NCBI GenBank assembly: GCA_017517275.1
Contig: JAFWZX010000011.1
Location: 1 to 64,000, forward strand
Length of the DNA: 64,000 nucleotides
Source of the DNA: Clostridia bacterium
GTDB taxonomy: Bacteria > Bacillota > Clostridia > UBA1212 > UBA1255
Reading direction: 5' to 3'
A program made the position numbers and the translations under genes. Shown in pieces: positions 1 to 10,042 of the stretch (positions are counted from its first letter, which is position 1; the number at the start of each line of letters is the position of its first letter). Under the pieces are notes generated by a model. That model was given only the letters and a program-made list of their open reading frames with translations. It had not been told where the DNA came from and made no database searches.

Positions 1-1
1 A

Positions 2-469
2 TTCTTGAACTCCTACATAAAAGAATTCAACGCGAAATTCGCTCTGCCTGCTGATAGTATCAAATCCGTTTTTGAAGTGCAACCATCAAATGAAAAAATC
101 AACCTGATACTAGCAATTCTTACCGAACGGACTGTAGACAGTGGACATTGTATTCAATTTCAGAATAAATATTTTCGTATGATAGACAAGAATGGAAATC
201 CCATTCACTATCATAAAGGTACTAAGGTTATGGTAATACAGGCTTATGACAAGCAGAAATTCTGCTGTGTAAATGATAAAGAAGTATATTCATTAGAAGA
301 AATACCAAAGCAGCAGATAACGTCTAAAGAGTTCGATTTAGAGCACAAAGAGATAGAACGAAAACCTAAATATATTCCTCCTATGAGTCATCCTTGGAAA
401 AGGCAATCGTTCGAAAGATTTGTTAGAAGTCAGAAACACTATGCCGAGGGCAATCCTAAGACAGCGTAA
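2..469 (+). CDS. Transposase, C-terminal part (5' end outside window)
   Basis: The reading frame is open to the left edge, so the initiator and the catalytic DDE core are missing. The TTG at base 5 is probably internal. The visible ~155 residues resemble the C-terminal region of ISNCY-family integrase-core transposases. Recognisable pieces are SVFEVQPSNEKINL, a glycine/tyrosine-rich beta segment with NGNPIHYHKG, and a basic tail with the conserved-looking block YIPPMSHPWKR. The protein would bind IS ends and catalyse transposition; only the accessory C-terminus can be seen. It faces malQ convergently, and a hairpin lies immediately after the stop. The family assignment is from memory of homologues. 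Confidence 0.75.
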   Translation, partial: FLNSYIKEFNAKFALPADSIKSVFEVQPSNEKINLILAILTERTVDSGHCIQFQNKYFRMIDKNGNPIHYHKGTKVMVIQAYDKQKFCCVNDKEVYSLEEIPKQQITSKEFDLEHKEIERKPKYIPPMSHPWKRQSFERFVRSQKHYAEGNPKTA

Positions 470-492
470 AAAAGCCCCTTGTTCCAGGGGCT
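468..492 (-). terminator. Intrinsic terminator at the end of the malQ transcript
   Basis: A perfect 7-bp stem (AGCCCCT/AGGGGCT) with a 6-nt loop lies at 473-492. On the minus strand it is followed by a run of six T (complement of 468-473). The T-tract is on the malQ side, so it best terminates leftward transcription from the rplM-to-malQ run. It also lies directly after the transposase stop and may serve weakly in the other direction. The hairpin is inside the IS, so it may have been brought in by the element. Confidence 0.7.
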
Positions 493-580
493 AATGATTT
501 AATTATTTTGGGACATTTTCGCTAATGGTTGACATTTTTTTAGTAAAAATAGCGGCGGTGATTCTATACCGTATAAAAAA

Positions 581-2014
581 TTATAATCTCCAATAAACTG
601 TATTAAGATGCTTGAAATAATCGCTATCAATTGAATCCAGCTGTTCTTTTGTGATTCTATATGCCCAATTACCATCTGCTTTGCCGGGAGTATTTACTCG
701 TGTATCACAACCATAGCCAAGTAAATCCTGAATAGGCATAATCACAAGTCCGGCATTGCTTGCAAACATGCATCTTATAATGCTCTTAAGGCCATCTTTC
801 CAATCACCCGTATGTCCACAATAATCAAGCATTCTGTAGCGAGTCTCGTCATCAAGGTCCCATAAATATCCAAGAAGTGTATTATTATCATGTGTGCCTG
901 TATATGCAACACAATTTTCACAGTAATTATGAGGAAGATGCGAACTATTATCGTTTGATATAAATCCAAATTGAAAAACACGCATCCCCGGAAAACCGCT
1001 TTTATTCACAAGATCAAATACTTCAGGTGTGATATCACCCAAATCTTCTGCGATAATCTGAATTTTATTGCCGGCCGCTTTTTTTATTACCTTAACTAAT
1101 TTAATTCCGGGTCCTTTAATCCATTTACCGGATTTTGCAGTATCTGCATCGGCCGGAATAGACCAATATGATTCAATACCTCTGAAATGGTCTATTCGGA
1201 CAGCATCAAATAAATCAGACATATGTTTTATTCTGTCTGACCACCATTTATAGCCGTCTTTTTCCATTTCATCCCAATCATACAAGGGATTCCCCCACAT
1301 TTGTCCGTCTTCACAAAAGTAATCAGGTGAGACTCCGGCAACGTTCAGAGGATAACCTTTATTGTTGAGTTGAAACATTTTAGTGTTGCTCCATACGTCA
1401 GAGCTATCAGTTGATACGTAAATCGGTATATCTCCTATTATCTTAATACCTTTGAGATTTGCATACTTTCTTACTTCTTGCCATTGTGTATAAAATTCAT
1501 ATTGAATAAACTGCCACGTAAATAACACGTCGTCATTCCATTTAGTTACGGTCCACTCCTGCCACGGCAAGTCGGAATTTGCTTCTTTTAAAGCCATGAA
1601 TTGACAAAATTTATTAATGTATTTGCGTTTTTCAATATATTTGCAAATTTCTTTTCTGTCTGTAACGCGCATCGCTGCTTTACGAAGGAGCTCAAAGCGT
1701 TCAGAATGCAATCTATCAAATTCGCAAAGATACGGAGACGTTTGTCTTGCAGCACAAAGCTCATCGAGTGTGAGCAATTCCTTATTCATAAGAATATCGA
1801 GATCTACAAAATATGGATTTCCACTGAAAGCAGAATACGATTTATACGGTGAATTATGCTCATCTACAATGCAAAAAGGAAGAACTTGCCAATATGAGAA
1901 ACCGCACTTTGCAAGAAAATCTATAAAATACTTAGCATTATCCCCAAAACTACCTGATTGGTAATCACCAAACAAAGAAGAAATATGCATTAAAACTCCA
2001 CTTTTCCGATCCAT
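581..2014 (-). CDS. malQ: 4-alpha-glucanotransferase (amylomaltase, GH77)
   Basis: Cytoplasmic enzyme that moves alpha-1,4-glucan segments between maltodextrins and releases glucose. The N-terminus SGVLMHISSL is typical of MalQ. The catalytic residues can be placed: nucleophile Asp275 in VRIDHFRG, acid/base Glu323 in IIAEDLG, and transition-state Asp376 in TGTHDNNT. The length of 477 residues is normal. The start is the ATG at 2014, with GAGG seven bases upstream; a TTG four codons earlier lacks a Shine-Dalgarno. It is the last gene of the long leftward run, 12 bases after the ABC-F stop, and precedes the terminator at 468-492. With glucokinase and phosphoglucomutase elsewhere in the window it fits glycogen or starch-dextrin use. 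Confidence 0.95.
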   Translation of the reverse strand: MDRKSGVLMHISSLFGDYQSGSFGDNAKYFIDFLAKCGFSYWQVLPFCIVDEHNSPYKSYSAFSGNPYFVDLDILMNKELLTLDELCAARQTSPYLCEFDRLHSERFELLRKAAMRVTDRKEICKYIEKRKYINKFCQFMALKEANSDLPWQEWTVTKWNDDVLFTWQFIQYEFYTQWQEVRKYANLKGIKIIGDIPIYVSTDSSDVWSNTKMFQLNNKGYPLNVAGVSPDYFCEDGQMWGNPLYDWDEMEKDGYKWWSDRIKHMSDLFDAVRIDHFRGIESYWSIPADADTAKSGKWIKGPGIKLVKVIKKAAGNKIQIIAEDLGDITPEVFDLVNKSGFPGMRVFQFGFISNDNSSHLPHNYCENCVAYTGTHDNNTLLGYLWDLDDETRYRMLDYCGHTGDWKDGLKSIIRCMFASNAGLVIMPIQDLLGYGCDTRVNTPGKADGNWAYRITKEQLDSIDSDYFKHLNTVYWRL

Positions 2015-2026
2015 ATAAAACCTCAA

Positions 2027-3613
2027 CTATTTGTTCAGCAAGATATACTCATCATACGTAATCTGTTTATCGGCAAATTTACCGGGTGTGAGATCAATGA
2101 TTCTGTTAGCTATTGTCTGTACGAACTGATGGTCTGCAGAAGTGAAAAGAACGGACCCTTCGAATCGTATCAAAGCATCATTAAGCTCTTCAATTGATTC
2201 CAGATCAAGATGGTTTGTAGGTTCGTCAAGTAACATAACGTTAGCGCCTGACAACATACCTCGACATAGCATACATCTTACTTTTTCGCCGCCGGACAGA
2301 ACGCTGACTTTCTTGTTTACTTCGTCACCGGAGAATAACATTCTGCCTAATATACCTCTGATATCAGATTCATATATCAATGTTGAATGTCGTCTTATCC
2401 ACTCTACCAACGTATCGGGGCAGCCATCAAAAAACTCAGAATTATCGGCCGGAATATATGCTCTCGACGTAGTAACCCCCCATTTAAAGCTACCACTATC
2501 AGCCGTATCTTGTTCCATGAGTATATTCATAAGTGTAGTAATTGCAATCGGGTCGTTGCCAACAAAGGCAACCTTGTCTCCGGGATGTAACGTAAAGCTA
2601 ACATTATCAAGTATTTTACGGCCGTCATAAGATTTTGTAAGATTTTCAACAGTAAGAAGTTCATTTCCGATTGCTCTGTCAGGCTTAAAAGCAACGTATG
2701 GAAACTTTCTGGAAGAAACAGGCATTTCCTCAATGTTAATATTTTCCAGTATTTTTTTGCGGCTTGTTGCCTGCTTGGATTTAGAGGCATTCGCACTGAA
2801 TCTAGAAATGAATTCTTGCATCTCTTTAATTTTCTGTTCAGCCTTTTTATTCTGTTCTTTTATTTGTCTTTGACGAAGCAGAGTATATGAATACCAAAAA
2901 TCATAATTACCGCTTAGCATTGTTATTTTCCCAAAATCTACGTCGACTGTATACGTACAGATTTTATTAAGAAAATATCTGTCGTGAGAAACAACTAAAA
3001 CAATAGAATCTAGATTAATTATATACTCTTCAAGCCAACTAATCGTATCTAAATCCAAGTTGTTTGTAGGTTCATCCATAAGTAAAATATCAGGATTGCC
3101 AAAAAGCGCCTGTGCGAGAAGCACCTTAACCTTCATACTGCCCGGAATATCCTTCATCAACATTTGATGATATTCACCTGTTATACCAAGATCATTGAGC
3201 AAGATTTCAGCATTGCTCTCTGCGCTCCAGCCGTCTAACTCCATAAAACGATCTTCTAACTCGCACAGATGAATACCCTCTTCGTCAGTCATATTTTCTT
3301 TTGCATATAATATTTCTTTCTCATCCATGATATCGCAGAGTTCTTGATTGCCCATCAAAACACATTTGATAACAGTATAATCATCATATGCATAATGATC
3401 CTGCTTTAAAACCGACATTCTGTCTGTATCTGATTTGACAACACGGCCGGAAGTAGCCTCTACATCACCTGACAAAATCTTCAAGAAAGTAGATTTACCG
3501 GCACCGTTAGCACCGATGATTCCATAGCAGTTACCTGACGTAAACTTCAAATCAGCATGTTTAAACAGAGTTCTGCCTCCAAATTGCAGCTCCAGATCAA
3601 TTGTTTCTAACAT
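2027..3613 (-). CDS. ABC-F family ATPase (YkpA/YbiT-like)
   Basis: A soluble protein with two ABC domains and no membrane segment, the hallmark of ABC-F ribosome-associated ATPases that act on stalled or initiating ribosomes. Domain 1 has a canonical Walker A (GANGAGKS, residues 34-41) and Walker B (LLMDEPTNNLD), but a degraded signature (PGSMK instead of LSGGQ). Domain 2 is the reverse: a good signature (LSGGEK) and Walker B, but a Walker A of GNDPIAITT that lacks the lysine. Degenerate motifs of this kind occur in the YkpA/YbiT branch as I recall it, and the length (528) also fits. Start ATG is preceded by AGGAGG. It lies between mutS2 and malQ. Antibiotic resistance is not implied. Confidence 0.88.
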   Translation of the reverse strand: MLETIDLELQFGGRTLFKHADLKFTSGNCYGIIGANGAGKSTFLKILSGDVEATSGRVVKSDTDRMSVLKQDHYAYDDYTVIKCVLMGNQELCDIMDEKEILYAKENMTDEEGIHLCELEDRFMELDGWSAESNAEILLNDLGITGEYHQMLMKDIPGSMKVKVLLAQALFGNPDILLMDEPTNNLDLDTISWLEEYIINLDSIVLVVSHDRYFLNKICTYTVDVDFGKITMLSGNYDFWYSYTLLRQRQIKEQNKKAEQKIKEMQEFISRFSANASKSKQATSRKKILENINIEEMPVSSRKFPYVAFKPDRAIGNELLTVENLTKSYDGRKILDNVSFTLHPGDKVAFVGNDPIAITTLMNILMEQDTADSGSFKWGVTTSRAYIPADNSEFFDGCPDTLVEWIRRHSTLIYESDIRGILGRMLFSGDEVNKKVSVLSGGEKVRCMLCRGMLSGANVMLLDEPTNHLDLESIEELNDALIRFEGSVLFTSADHQFVQTIANRIIDLTPGKFADKQITYDEYILLNK

Positions 3614-3639
3614 TTTCTCCTCCTGAATGCATATATATA

Positions 3640-6006
3640 TTATCTTAATTGAACCACAGTAACACCGGCGTCACCTTCGCCGTATTCACCGATTCTAAAT
3701 GACTTTATTGATTTATTACCTGACAGATATGAATGAACTCCCTTTCTTAAAGCTCCTGTTCCTTTCCCGTGAATAATAGTAAAGCGATCCTGGTGAGCCA
3801 AATGTGCATCGCTCAAATGTCTTTCAATCATAGCAATCGCTTCTTCAACTGTAGCACCTCTGACGTCAAGTTCAGATTTAATACTCATCGCTCTCATATT
3901 TGTGTTACTTTTGCTTTGAGTAGCCTTTTGTACCTCCCCCGATTCTTCCCGGATAATGCGCAAATCAGCAAGCGGTAAATATACCTTCATTATTCCTGCT
4001 TGCACGTAGCACTCACCATTTTTATTAGGGGCTTTGAGTATCGTTCCATTAGCTCCTATGCTTATTATACGTACATTCTGCCCCTCTTTAAGGGTCGTCG
4101 GAATAGGTTGCTGCGCGTATTTATCATCTCCTATTCGGACAGAACCACTGATAGAATCTGTTTCCTGCAGGAACTGTGCCTTAGCGCTTTGAGCGTCCTT
4201 AAGCGTGTTTTGATTATTCTGAGCTCTTCGAATCTCCGAAAGCATTTTATCCGCACTGACCTTGGCCTTATTAATAATGCGCTGAGCATCCTCGCGGGCT
4301 TTCATTAATATTTCATCTTTTTTGCTGTCCAGCCTATCCATTTCTTTTCGGATTGTTTCTGTCATTTGTTCAGATTCAATCTTTAGCCTTGCAGCTTCGC
4401 TGCGCGCATTTTCAATCTCAAGACGATTCCTTTCAATATCCTGAAGCATGTCTTCAAATCTCAAATCCTCACCTGTTAGGAACTCCTTAGCTCTGCTGAT
4501 TATCTGCGGATCCAACCCTAATTTCTGTGAAATAGCAAAGGCATTACTTTTACCTGGGACTCCTATGAGTAATCTATACGTAGGAGCAAGCTTCTCAACG
4601 TCAAATTCACAGCAGCTGTTGATAAAGCCGGGAGTTGTTGACGCATATATTTTAAGTTCGCTGTAGTGTGTTGTGGCAATTACTGTTGCTCCCATATGAT
4701 GAGCGCACTCTAATATAGAAATAGCAAGGCAAGAGCCTTCCGTCGGATCTGTTCCTGCGCCTAATTCATCGAATAAAATTAAACTCCTATAATCACACGC
4801 CCCGAGAATCTCTACAATATTTTTCATATGAGAAGAAAAAGTACTCAGACTCTGCGCAATACTCTGTTCATCTCCTATATCGGCAAAAATACCGGTATAA
4901 ATTGACAATTCCGATTTATCATCAGCAGGTATAAGTAAACCGGCTTGCATCATGCAAGTCAGTAAGCCTACCGTTTTAAGAGTAACTGTCTTTCCTCCGG
5001 TATTTGGTCCTGTTATAACCATACAATTTCCACTATCTAAGTAGAAAGTAGTGGGAACAACTTTATTTTTGTCAATAAGAGGATGCCTTGCATTTAATAA
5101 ATTAATCTTGCCTTCTTCGTTTATGATCGGCTTAGACCCTTTAATTTCTAAAGAATATCTTGCTTTTGCAAACAAAAAATCAAGATAGGACAAAGTCTCA
5201 CAGTCACAAATTAAAATTGCTTCACGTTCAGCAGTCATTGATGAAAGTTCAGATAAAATCCTTTCGATTTCAGCAGCTTCATCACCGCGTAATTGACGAA
5301 TCTTGTTGTTTGCCTCTACAACAAAAGCAGGTTCTATGAAAACAGTCTGTCCGGAAGAAGACGTATCGTGTACCAGACCGTCAAATGATGATTTGTGTTC
5401 TGCCTTAACAGGTATGCAATATCTGTCTGCTCTGATAGTTATAATATTATCCTGAATTGCTTTTACATATCGTTCAGACCTGATCATTTCGTTTAATTTG
5501 TCTTTGATGGCATTCTGAGTGTGAAGGATTTGCTTCCTTATGCTATAAAGAAGCGGACTTGCATCGTCGGCAATCTCATCTTCCGATAAGATACATCTCG
5601 TAATCTCTCCCATCAGATACCGATCTTCAACAAGTCTATAAATATATGCAGAAACACTGTTTTCGATATCCTGTGCCGCACTGTTACAATAATCTATTGT
5701 TCTTCCGGCTGCTTTCAAAACAGCAGCTATATTCAACAATTCTTTTGTTGAAAGAATACTTCCGCTGGCGGCTCTCTTAACTGAATATCTGATATCCTTA
5801 ATACCTGCAAGAGGCGGCATTCCTTTTCTCGATAAAATAACGCAAGCATCGTCATTTTCACAAAGGAGCCTGTCTATCTCATCTTTATCGAAGACAGGTA
5901 CGCACGACCGGGCATAATTCCTTGCGATCTCACACGTGGTCAATTCTGTTATTTTTTCTATAATTTTATCAAATTCTAATATTTTTAATGTTTTTTCTAA
6001 CAACAT
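3640..6006 (-). CDS. mutS2: Endonuclease MutS2 / ribosome rescue factor
   Basis: MutS2 has a MutS-like core and ATPase plus a C-terminal Smr nuclease domain. It suppresses recombination in some species and splits collided ribosomes in Bacillus. The Walker A GPNTGGKT lies in the middle of the protein, followed by a long charged coiled-coil/KOW-linker region. The last ~75 residues form an Smr domain with LDVRG and [11 protein letters not shown]. The start is the ATG at 6006 ([12 protein letters not shown]), because GGGAGGAG lies 10 bases upstream; an in-frame ATG eight codons earlier has no ribosome site. It overlaps the upstream J-domain gene by ten bases, which suggests translational coupling. 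Confidence 0.95.
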   Translation of the reverse strand: MLLEKTLKILEFDKIIEKITELTTCEIARNYARSCVPVFDKDEIDRLLCENDDACVILSRKGMPPLAGIKDIRYSVKRAASGSILSTKELLNIAAVLKAAGRTIDYCNSAAQDIENSVSAYIYRLVEDRYLMGEITRCILSEDEIADDASPLLYSIRKQILHTQNAIKDKLNEMIRSERYVKAIQDNIITIRADRYCIPVKAEHKSSFDGLVHDTSSSGQTVFIEPAFVVEANNKIRQLRGDEAAEIERILSELSSMTAEREAILICDCETLSYLDFLFAKARYSLEIKGSKPIINEEGKINLLNARHPLIDKNKVVPTTFYLDSGNCMVITGPNTGGKTVTLKTVGLLTCMMQAGLLIPADDKSELSIYTGIFADIGDEQSIAQSLSTFSSHMKNIVEILGACDYRSLILFDELGAGTDPTEGSCLAISILECAHHMGATVIATTHYSELKIYASTTPGFINSCCEFDVEKLAPTYRLLIGVPGKSNAFAISQKLGLDPQIISRAKEFLTGEDLRFEDMLQDIERNRLEIENARSEAARLKIESEQMTETIRKEMDRLDSKKDEILMKAREDAQRIINKAKVSADKMLSEIRRAQNNQNTLKDAQSAKAQFLQETDSISGSVRIGDDKYAQQPIPTTLKEGQNVRIISIGANGTILKAPNKNGECYVQAGIMKVYLPLADLRIIREESGEVQKATQSKSNTNMRAMSIKSELDVRGATVEEAIAMIERHLSDAHLAHQDRFTIIHGKGTGALRKGVHSYLSGNKSIKSFRIGEYGEGDAGVTVVQLR

Positions 6007-6602
6007 GCTATTAAATCTCCTCCCATGCATTCACAACAGCAGTCTGCACAAAGGAGAGATTGACAACAAGAACACGCATGGTCTGCTTCTCTGTACCCAC
6101 GTGCATCAGATTGTGTCTGATATGCTCTGGCATTCATATTAAGTGAATTAAAAGCATGCCTGTACGCCTGATTCCCCGGCTCCATATTAACGGCTGTCTG
6201 AAAATATTGACGAGCCTGATCATACCAGCCTTTACGTTTCGCTATTTCACCCATAAGATAATACCAATATGCTGTCCTTTTATTTCCGGACATTTTTTCT
6301 AAAGCCATTTGTGCCTCATCAAGTCTGCCGGCTCTGATTAAACTGACAATAGATGAGAATTCTGCTTGAGTTGACGCGTCGGTATATGTATCCGAACCTC
6401 CGTTTTTGCCGGAAGCACGGTTCTTGGTTATTGTATCATATGCAAGATTAACTTCTTTCAGCTTTTCCGCAGCTAATTCAGATAGCGGATTATTACCGTA
6501 TTGATCCGGATGGTACTTTTTTACCAATTCACGATAAGCTTTTTTGATTTCCTCATCAGTGCTGTTTTCTGACACTCCGAGAACCTCATATGGGTCTTTC
6601 AC
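5997..6602 (-). CDS. J-domain protein with TPR-like repeats and a cysteine-rich C-terminus
   Basis: Residues 1-60 are a J-domain with the invariant HPD at 31-33, so it should stimulate a DnaK ATPase. Residues ~85-155 look like two TPR-type helical hairpins (the second contains [11 protein letters not shown]). The last 25 residues hold ten cysteines (177, 179, 180, 185, 188-190, 192, 200, 201) around a [12 protein letters not shown] core, which suggests metal binding or thiol chemistry. There is no DnaJ G/F region or central zinc-finger domain, so it is not DnaJ itself. It starts with GTG behind AGGAGG and overlaps the DUF5685 gene by 17 bases. I recall this pairing in other Clostridia; the function is unknown. 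Confidence 0.75.
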   Translation of the reverse strand: MKDPYEVLGVSENSTDEEIKKAYRELVKKYHPDQYGNNPLSELAAEKLKEVNLAYDTITKNRASGKNGGSDTYTDASTQAEFSSIVSLIRAGRLDEAQMALEKMSGNKRTAYWYYLMGEIAKRKGWYDQARQYFQTAVNMEPGNQAYRHAFNSLNMNARAYQTQSDARGYREADHACSCCQSLLCADCCCECMGGDLIACC

Positions 6603-7503
6603 TTCTCTGTCCTCCTATTATCTTGTCGGAAACGTTACGCATACCAAGATATACCAAATTATCAATAATTGCAAATAAATCTGTTTTAATACCTTTTTTA
6701 TCCTTAACTGTTCTTTTTATATTTTCCCATGCGCCGGCAGTATTTGCAAGGCACATATTCATGGTGAAAACTATATTTTCACTAGGCTCCTGTTTAGTAA
6801 AGTCATAATAATCACTACATTCTAACAAAACGTTGTATTGCTTTTTCTTTTTATCCTCAACTACATCTGAAACAGCATCTACGATATATATCCATTTACC
6901 CAGATTATATCCAAAAGTATTCAGATTATCAGACATGACCGGATCACCGTCAAAGAAAACATTATCCTTCCATGAAAAAATTTCTGCAAGCATTTTCGCA
7001 GTGGGCTCACACGCTTCATCCAAAGAACAACACTTGTTTTTTTCAAGAGTTAATTGGTCTTTCATGTATATTTCAATAAAATCGCACAATATAGGTGAAA
7101 AACGTCTTGCTTTCTTATATGAACGTTTTATAGCAATCGCTCCGCTCTTTGATAAAACACTTTTATTATCATAGTATGAGTCCATAAGCTTATGATATGC
7201 AAGAAGAACGTTTACACATGCTGCATACGTAATCGCCTGCGAACCTGACGCACACGGTCTTTTTCGAATGGGATGAGCAATGCATTTTGACTGATTGATA
7301 TCAAGAAAATCCGATTGACCGGAGCAAGCAGTCAATATTATCGCAAGTGAAGCAGTTTCATTTATCAAGGCAAATCTCGGAAGCTGACCGAAAGTCTTCC
7401 CGATTGATTTACAAACACCGCAATAGAAGGCCCTGTAAACATCAAATTCACGTATTTTTAATTCCGGTTTTAATGGTGTCACGTAACCGAATATTTTAAT
7501 CAA
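6586..7503 (-). CDS. DUF5685 family protein
   Basis: The N-terminus ([20 protein letters not shown], then CGVC at residues 28-31) matches the DUF5685 family as I know it. The protein is largely helical, has further cysteines in its first third and no signal peptide. The biochemical role is not established. Its 3' end overlaps a J-domain gene, which suggests a joint role, perhaps in cofactor or thiol handling; this is inference. The initiation codon is problematic. The annotated TTG is one base from GGAG, which is too close. The frame also offers ATT (4-base spacing) and ATA (10-base spacing); the ATA would give the MFGYV start usual for homologues. No ATG or GTG is available there. Confidence 0.8.
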   Translation of the reverse strand: MIKIFGYVTPLKPELKIREFDVYRAFYCGVCKSIGKTFGQLPRFALINETASLAIILTACSGQSDFLDINQSKCIAHPIRKRPCASGSQAITYAACVNVLLAYHKLMDSYYDNKSVLSKSGAIAIKRSYKKARRFSPILCDFIEIYMKDQLTLEKNKCCSLDEACEPTAKMLAEIFSWKDNVFFDGDPVMSDNLNTFGYNLGKWIYIVDAVSDVVEDKKKKQYNVLLECSDYYDFTKQEPSENIVFTMNMCLANTAGAWENIKRTVKDKKGIKTDLFAIIDNLVYLGMRNVSDKIIGGQRSERPI

Positions 7504-7509
7504 ACTCCT

Positions 7510-8478
7510 TTACAGAGACAGAATCTTACTTGTTTCTATCATTTTTTCGTCGATTTCTTTTACCATTTCAAGAGCTTCATCAATATCATAATCAACGTAT
7601 TCGTCGTGTTTAACAGCTATAACTCTGTTGGCGGCACCATTTAGAAGCAGTTCTGTCGCTTTAACCGCCATAAGAGAAGCTGCAACACGATCTCTTACCG
7701 TAGGACTTCCGCCTCTTTGAAGATGACCTAATATTGTAGCAGTGGTTGTAATACCGGTAATATCGTGAATTTGCTTCGCTATTTCCATAGTTCCGCCAAT
7801 ACCCTCTGCAATAATAACTACGTAGTGATGTTTTCCTCTGTTACGGCAACCGATAATAGGCTTTATAATATCACGATCAATATTAAACTCTTTCTCCGGA
7901 AGAATGCAAGCTTCTGCGCCGTCTGCAATAGCACAGTTAAGTGCAATATATCCGGCTTCTCTGCCCATAACCTCAACAACGCTACATCTTTCATGAGAAT
8001 ATGCCGTATCCTTGATACGGTCAATCGCATCTTTTACAGTATTAAGCGCAGTGTCAAAACCGATAGTATACTCTGTGCTTGATACGTCATTATCAATAGT
8101 AGCCGGAATGCAAATTACGTTTATGCCTTCTTTGGACAACGCACGGGCGCCCTTAAACGATCCGTCGCCGCCTATAACCACTACAGCATCAAGTTTAAAG
8201 ACTTTAGCCATTCTCGCAGCTCGTTTAACTCCTTCATCTGTAGCAAATTCCTTACTCCTTGTTGTTTGAAGAATAGTGCCTCCTCTGCTGATTATATCTG
8301 AAACAGAACGCAGATTCATTTCAAACATATCACCTGCAAGCAAGCCTTCATAACCTTTTTTTATGCCATATACTTCAAACCCTCTATAAATACCTGAACG
8401 AACAACCGCTCTTATTGCAGCGTTCATACCGGGTGCATCCCCACCCGATGTTAAAACACCAATTCTTTTTACTGACAT
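7510..8478 (-). CDS. pfkA: ATP-dependent 6-phosphofructokinase
   Basis: Catalyses fructose 6-phosphate + ATP to fructose 1,6-bisphosphate, the committed step of glycolysis, in the cytoplasm as a tetramer. Visible motifs are the nucleotide loop TSGGDAPGMNAAIR at residues 10-23, GGDGS at 103-107 (glycine in the position that marks ATP rather than pyrophosphate enzymes), and catalytic TIDND at 127-131. The length of 322 residues is standard. Start ATG is behind GGAG. It sits in the run between the membrane glycosyltransferase and the DUF5685 gene. In many Firmicutes pfkA follows dnaE with pyk; here a glycosyltransferase gene separates dnaE and pfkA, and pyk is absent from the window. Confidence 0.97.
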   Translation of the reverse strand: MSVKRIGVLTSGGDAPGMNAAIRAVVRSGIYRGFEVYGIKKGYEGLLAGDMFEMNLRSVSDIISRGGTILQTTRSKEFATDEGVKRAARMAKVFKLDAVVVIGGDGSFKGARALSKEGINVICIPATIDNDVSSTEYTIGFDTALNTVKDAIDRIKDTAYSHERCSVVEVMGREAGYIALNCAIADGAEACILPEKEFNIDRDIIKPIIGCRNRGKHHYVVIIAEGIGGTMEIAKQIHDITGITTTATILGHLQRGGSPTVRDRVAASLMAVKATELLLNGAANRVIAVKHDEYVDYDIDEALEMVKEIDEKMIETSKILSL

Positions 8479-8494
8479 AACAACATCTCCATAA

Positions 8495-10042
8495 TTATTT
8501 TTTTCTTACCCACAAACCATATCTGTAATTATCATAAATATCCTCTGCTTCACAAACAAATTCATAATTACTTTGTAAAATATCATGTTTATATTCTGCA
8601 GCAATATGCTTCTTGGTAGTCCTTGTAACAACAAAATCAACCGTTTTATTCTTAAGCAAGCTGTTTTGCTCTTCATACATTTCCGGCAGAGCTTCTTTTG
8701 GAATGTTTACTCTGCAAAAATACTTATTTATCGGCCTAATATCTGCAGCAAGATAAAAGCCCTGATCAATAAAACCATAATTCAAAAGCGTAGGATTATC
8801 TATACCTTCTGCAGAAGAAATCTCATCGATCTTATTTGAAAATTTAACTTGAGCAAATTCTTCATCAGCCTTTCCAAGATATGGATAACAATTACTGAAA
8901 ACAACAGTTCCGACCATAACGACAATCATAATAGCAACTGAAACAATAATTCTGTTTTTGTAGAAAAATTTACTAACCGCTTTAATGTTCAATATGAAAT
9001 CAACAATGGAAATAACACCAAAAACTGCAAAAGGTGCAATTACAAGCAAGTAATAATCGTACCAGACGCCACCAAAATAAATCAGAATATACGCAATTAT
9101 AAAGCATGCAAGGACACACAATCTTGAAGAAAGCTTTTTAATAAATTTTCTATTACAGAAGAATCCAATTATTCCACATAACATAACGATAATGAGAATT
9201 GGATTTTCCGAAAAATTCCTTACTAATGATTCATAAAGCTTAATAATTCTTTGTAGTAAAGTCAGATCCTTCGCATATAAGAATACGTTACAATATATGT
9301 ATGTATACAAAAAGTCATACAAATTTCCCTTTATAAGATGATAAATAAATACAGGTAACGTTAAGGCTATAAAACCAATCAAAAAAAATCCTACGCTTCT
9401 AAAAAATCTCTTAAAATCTTTTTTGATCAACATTGGTATATAAGTAACTAATACCCAACCAACCCAGAAGCCGAGAAGGGTAAACTTGTACCATAGAGCA
9501 AAAGCAACAAAAGCGCCGTTTAAAAAAAGTGTTTTATTACTTGCTACATCATCTCTTAACATATAATAAAGTGATACAACAAGAAGTACGTAAACAAATT
9601 CTTCATTATTATTACCTCTTAAAAAACACCTTGTTACCGATGTAAGAGATGATGTAATAACTGCAACGAGGACAGACGGAAGCGGTTTTAAATATAAGTT
9701 TGCAATCTTATACAAAAATAAGATATAAACAAACATAAAAATAACTTCAAAAATGAAGATGCCTATCATCGATTCAGTAGAAAACAGAGCTGCCAGTTCA
9801 TGAATAAGATATGTATACGTTCCCTTATGATCAAAAAGATCTGTGTAAACGTCTTTGCCTTCTAACATTTCTCTGCCAATTGTAAAAAATATATTTTGGT
9901 CTACCCTGTTATGCAGAGGAAACAAAAAAGAACACATAGAGCAAAACGAAGTAATAAAAAAAGCGATTGCACCAAAAAGCCCACATCTTAATAAAGTGGT
10001 CTTGTCATTTAATAATTTATTTTTTTTCTGAAATAAACTCAA
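8495..10042 (-). CDS. GT39/ArnT-like integral membrane glycosyltransferase
   Basis: About ten to twelve hydrophobic segments spread over 515 residues indicate a polytopic membrane protein. Near residues 48-75 it has an external loop with an aspartate followed by DLFDHKGTYTYL, which resembles the loop of GT-C enzymes of the GT39/ArnT group. Those transfer sugars from polyprenyl-phosphate donors outside the membrane. The C-terminal ~100 residues are a soluble domain. The acceptor and sugar are unknown. The start appears to be a TTG ten bases after GGAG. Its first codons overlap a small open frame (stop at 10017-10019), suggesting coupled translation. It is inserted between dnaE and pfkA. Confidence 0.75.
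   Translation of the reverse strand: MSLFQKKNKLLNDKTTLLRCGLFGAIAFFITSFCSMCSFLFPLHNRVDQNIFFTIGREMLEGKDVYTDLFDHKGTYTYLIHELAALFSTESMIGIFIFEVIFMFVYILFLYKIANLYLKPLPSVLVAVITSSLTSVTRCFLRGNNNEEFVYVLLVVSLYYMLRDDVASNKTLFLNGAFVAFALWYKFTLLGFWVGWVLVTYIPMLIKKDFKRFFRSVGFFLIGFIALTLPVFIYHLIKGNLYDFLYTYIYCNVFLYAKDLTLLQRIIKLYESLVRNFSENPILIIVMLCGIIGFFCNRKFIKKLSSRLCVLACFIIAYILIYFGGVWYDYYLLVIAPFAVFGVISIVDFILNIKAVSKFFYKNRIIVSVAIMIVVMVGTVVFSNCYPYLGKADEEFAQVKFSNKIDEISSAEGIDNPTLLNYGFIDQGFYLAADIRPINKYFCRVNIPKEALPEMYEEQNSLLKNKTVDFVVTRTTKKHIAAEYKHDILQSNYEFVCEAEDIYDNYRYGLWVRKK

Larger units (their letters stand above)
1..534 (+). mobile_element. Right end of an insertion sequence (ISNCY/IS1202-like), cut by window edge
   Basis: The 3' part of a transposase gene is followed by about 65 bases of non-coding DNA. 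This ends with a sequence that, read inward on the minus strand, starts TGTCAACCATTAGCGAAAAT, which is typical of a terminal inverted repeat. GACATTTT occurs twice, 19 bases apart, within this tip. The left end lies outside the window, so the exact boundary and any target-site duplication cannot be confirmed. The family name rests on resemblance of the transposase C-terminus. The end near 534 is an inference. Confidence 0.6.

Noticed and set aside
565-575. Short palindrome TATAC-C-GTATA near the IS end and malQ stop
   Set aside because: Only 5-bp arms; expected often by chance and with no promoter context.
2027-3613. Antibiotic-resistance ABC-F protein
   Set aside because: The sequence resembles the housekeeping YkpA/YbiT type, sits in a housekeeping run, and no resistance-type interdomain linker could be identified.
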